64,000 nt of DNA, from the NCBI GenBank assembly GCA_964539665.1, contig CAZIKB010000007.1, forward strand, positions 20,251 to 84,250, written 5' to 3'. A program made the translations under genes and the position numbers. Origin of the DNA: CAZIKB01 sp964539665 (GTDB lineage Bacteria > Zhuqueibacterota > Zhuqueibacteria > Oceanimicrobiales > Oceanimicrobiaceae). The notes under the pieces are model-generated. The model searched no databases and was not told where the DNA came from. It saw only the letters and a list, made by a program, of their open reading frames with translations. This document shows, in pieces, positions 62,782 through 64,000 of this stretch; position 1 is the first letter of the stretch; every line of letters begins with the position of its first letter.

Positions 62782-64000
62782 ATGTCAACTGAGATTGTAT
62801 CTAAATTTATGTCTCAAACAAATCACAACGGTGATACGGATATTGAGGAGACCGGAGAGTGGCTTGAAGCGCTCGAGGAAATTATCCAGATAAAAGGCGA
62901 TGACCGTACAAAGTTTATATTAAATAGGCTGGTTGAAAAAGGGCAGCAAGAGGGGATACAATTGCCTTTCACAGCCAACACGCCTTACGTGAATACTATT
63001 CCAGTTGAAAAACAGCCTGCTTTCCCCGGGAATCGGCAAATTGAACGACGTATGAAAAGTATTATTCGCTGGAATGCGATGGCGCTGGTTGTTCGCGCAA
63101 ATAAAAATTACCCGGGTATTGGCGGCCATATCTCGACGTACGCATCTGCGGCAACTCTCTATGAAGTCGGATTTAATCATTTTTTTAGGGCACGGGAAAA
63201 GGAATTTAACGGCGATCAAATATTTTTTCAGGGACATGCTTCGCCGGGAATCTATGCCCGTGCTTTTATTGAAGGTAGAATAAAACTGACTCAAATGAAA
63301 AATTTCCGGCGGGAATTGGCAACAGGTGGTGGTCTTTCATCATATCCGCATCCGTGGTTGATGCCAGATTTTTGGGAATTCCCAACTGTCTCTATGGGAT
63401 TGTCGCCAATTACAGCCATTTATCAGGCACGCTTTAACCATTATTTGCAGGATCGCGGCATTAAGGATACGGAAGCTAGGCATGTTTGGGCGTTTCTTGG
63501 CGACGGTGAAACCGATGAGCCTGAAACCCTGGGCGCCATAACTTTGGCGGCTCGGGAACAGTTGGACAATCTGATATTCGTCATTAACTGTAATCTGCAA
63601 CGTTTGGATGGTCCGGTCAGGGGTAACGGCAAGATTATCCAGGAGCTGGAAAGAATATTTCGTGGCGCTGGCTGGAATGTCATTAAAGTTATCTGGGGCG
63701 ATGATTGGGACCCATTACTTGCCCGGGATGCAAAAGGTCTGCTGGTGCAACGCATGAACGAATGCGTGGACGGGCAATATCAGAAATATACAGTTGAGAC
63801 GGGTGATTTTATCCGTAAGGATTTTTTCGGAAAGTACCCGGAGCTGCTTAGGATGGTTGAACATCATTCAGATGAACAGTTGCAGAAACTCAGACGCGGC
63901 GGTCATGATCCAGAGAAAGTCTTCGCGGCATACCAGGCTGCTGTTGAACCTGAAGGAAGCCCGACTGTAATATCAGCCAAAACGGTCAAAGGCTACGGCT
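62782..64000 (+). CDS. aceE: Pyruvate dehydrogenase E1 component, homodimeric type (partial)
   Basis: The ATG at 62782 follows GGGAGG at 62769-62774. The frame is open to the right edge, giving about 406 residues of a protein usually near 890. Visible AceE features are NTIPVEKQPAFPGN, RRMKSIIRWNAMALVVRANK, GGHISTYASAATLYEVGFNHFF, QIFFQGHASPGIYARAF, the thiamin-diphosphate motif FLGDGETDEPETLGAI through NLIFVINCNLQRLDGPVRGNGKI, and SAKTVKGYG at the edge. It decarboxylates pyruvate and passes the acetyl group to lipoyl-E2. The lpd and E2 genes, if linked, are beyond the window. The 285 bp before it hold no other feature. Confidence 0.95.
   Translation, partial: MSTEIVSKFMSQTNHNGDTDIEETGEWLEALEEIIQIKGDDRTKFILNRLVEKGQQEGIQLPFTANTPYVNTIPVEKQPAFPGNRQIERRMKSIIRWNAMALVVRANKNYPGIGGHISTYASAATLYEVGFNHFFRAREKEFNGDQIFFQGHASPGIYARAFIEGRIKLTQMKNFRRELATGGGLSSYPHPWLMPDFWEFPTVSMGLSPITAIYQARFNHYLQDRGIKDTEARHVWAFLGDGETDEPETLGAITLAAREQLDNLIFVINCNLQRLDGPVRGNGKIIQELERIFRGAGWNVIKVIWGDDWDPLLARDAKGLLVQRMNECVDGQYQKYTVETGDFIRKDFFGKYPELLRMVEHHSDEQLQKLRRGGHDPEKVFAAYQAAVEPEGSPTVISAKTVKGYG

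Noticed and set aside
63340..63755. Minus-strand open frames inside aceE
   Set aside because: They are antisense to well-conserved aceE sequence and have no features of their own.

Overview
The window looks like chromosomal DNA from a Gram-negative member of the FCB group, most like candidate phylum KSB1 or Calditrichota. Many secreted proteins end in a 'NYPNPFNPxT' FlgD-like sorting domain, lipoproteins and outer-membrane barrels are frequent, and Shine-Dalgarno sites are purine rich. The taxonomic call is an inference from protein style, not from a marker gene.

Layout. 1-8.1 kb: secreted surface proteins, namely a frameshifted fibre-like repeat protein, a dockerin/cohesin-like protein and a large PKD-repeat protein. 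8.4-10.7 kb: a degenerate MqsA-like protein, a nucleotidyltransferase with a small partner, and hypE. 10.8-45.9 kb: a very dense multiheme cytochrome island. 46.2-48 kb: a recombinase remnant and three tRNA genes (Glu, His, Arg). 48.2-51.1 kb: a UvrD-type helicase-nuclease. 52.2-58.4 kb: an envelope cluster with a split YjbH-like pair, barrels, a lipoprotein and rmlA. 58.9-62.5 kb: a large hybrid histidine kinase. 62.8 kb to the end: the start of aceE.

The main system is the island at 10.8-45.9 kb. By eye I count 111 canonical CXXCH motifs in twelve proteins, plus about ten expanded motifs (CX3CH, CX4CH, CX8CH). Four stand-alone small cytochromes, and the N-terminal part of a fifth protein, have the pattern of the OmcE/OmcS family, whose Geobacter members polymerise into extracellular cytochrome filaments ('nanowires'). 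They sit with NHL beta-propeller proteins, two outer-membrane barrels each next to a multiheme lipoprotein, a 15-motif cytochrome, a parvulin-type prolyl isomerase and three very large cytochromes (16 to 25 motifs). Two of the three large cytochromes directly follow NHL proteins that carry the secretion-type C-terminal domain. This reads as a route for electrons from the periplasm, through two barrel/cytochrome conduits, to several surface filaments and giant surface cytochromes.

Control is visible in the sequence. A histidine kinase with one c-type heme motif in its periplasmic sensor region is paired with an NtrC-type sigma-54 activator. Perfect -24/-12 sigma-54 promoters precede both filament/conduit operons, and a weaker one precedes the kinase. 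Upstream of each of the three regions is a pair of similar imperfect dyads (consensus roughly CGCCA-N2-TGGCG) with centres exactly 21 bp apart. I propose these as enhancer sites of the activator, which would make a redox-sensing regulon that also controls itself. A second, Cys-rich HTH regulator sits between two of the giant cytochrome genes.

Several long gene-free stretches hold palindromic dispersed repeats. One repeat lies inside the 5' end of an NHL gene and another lies between a proposed enhancer and its promoters.
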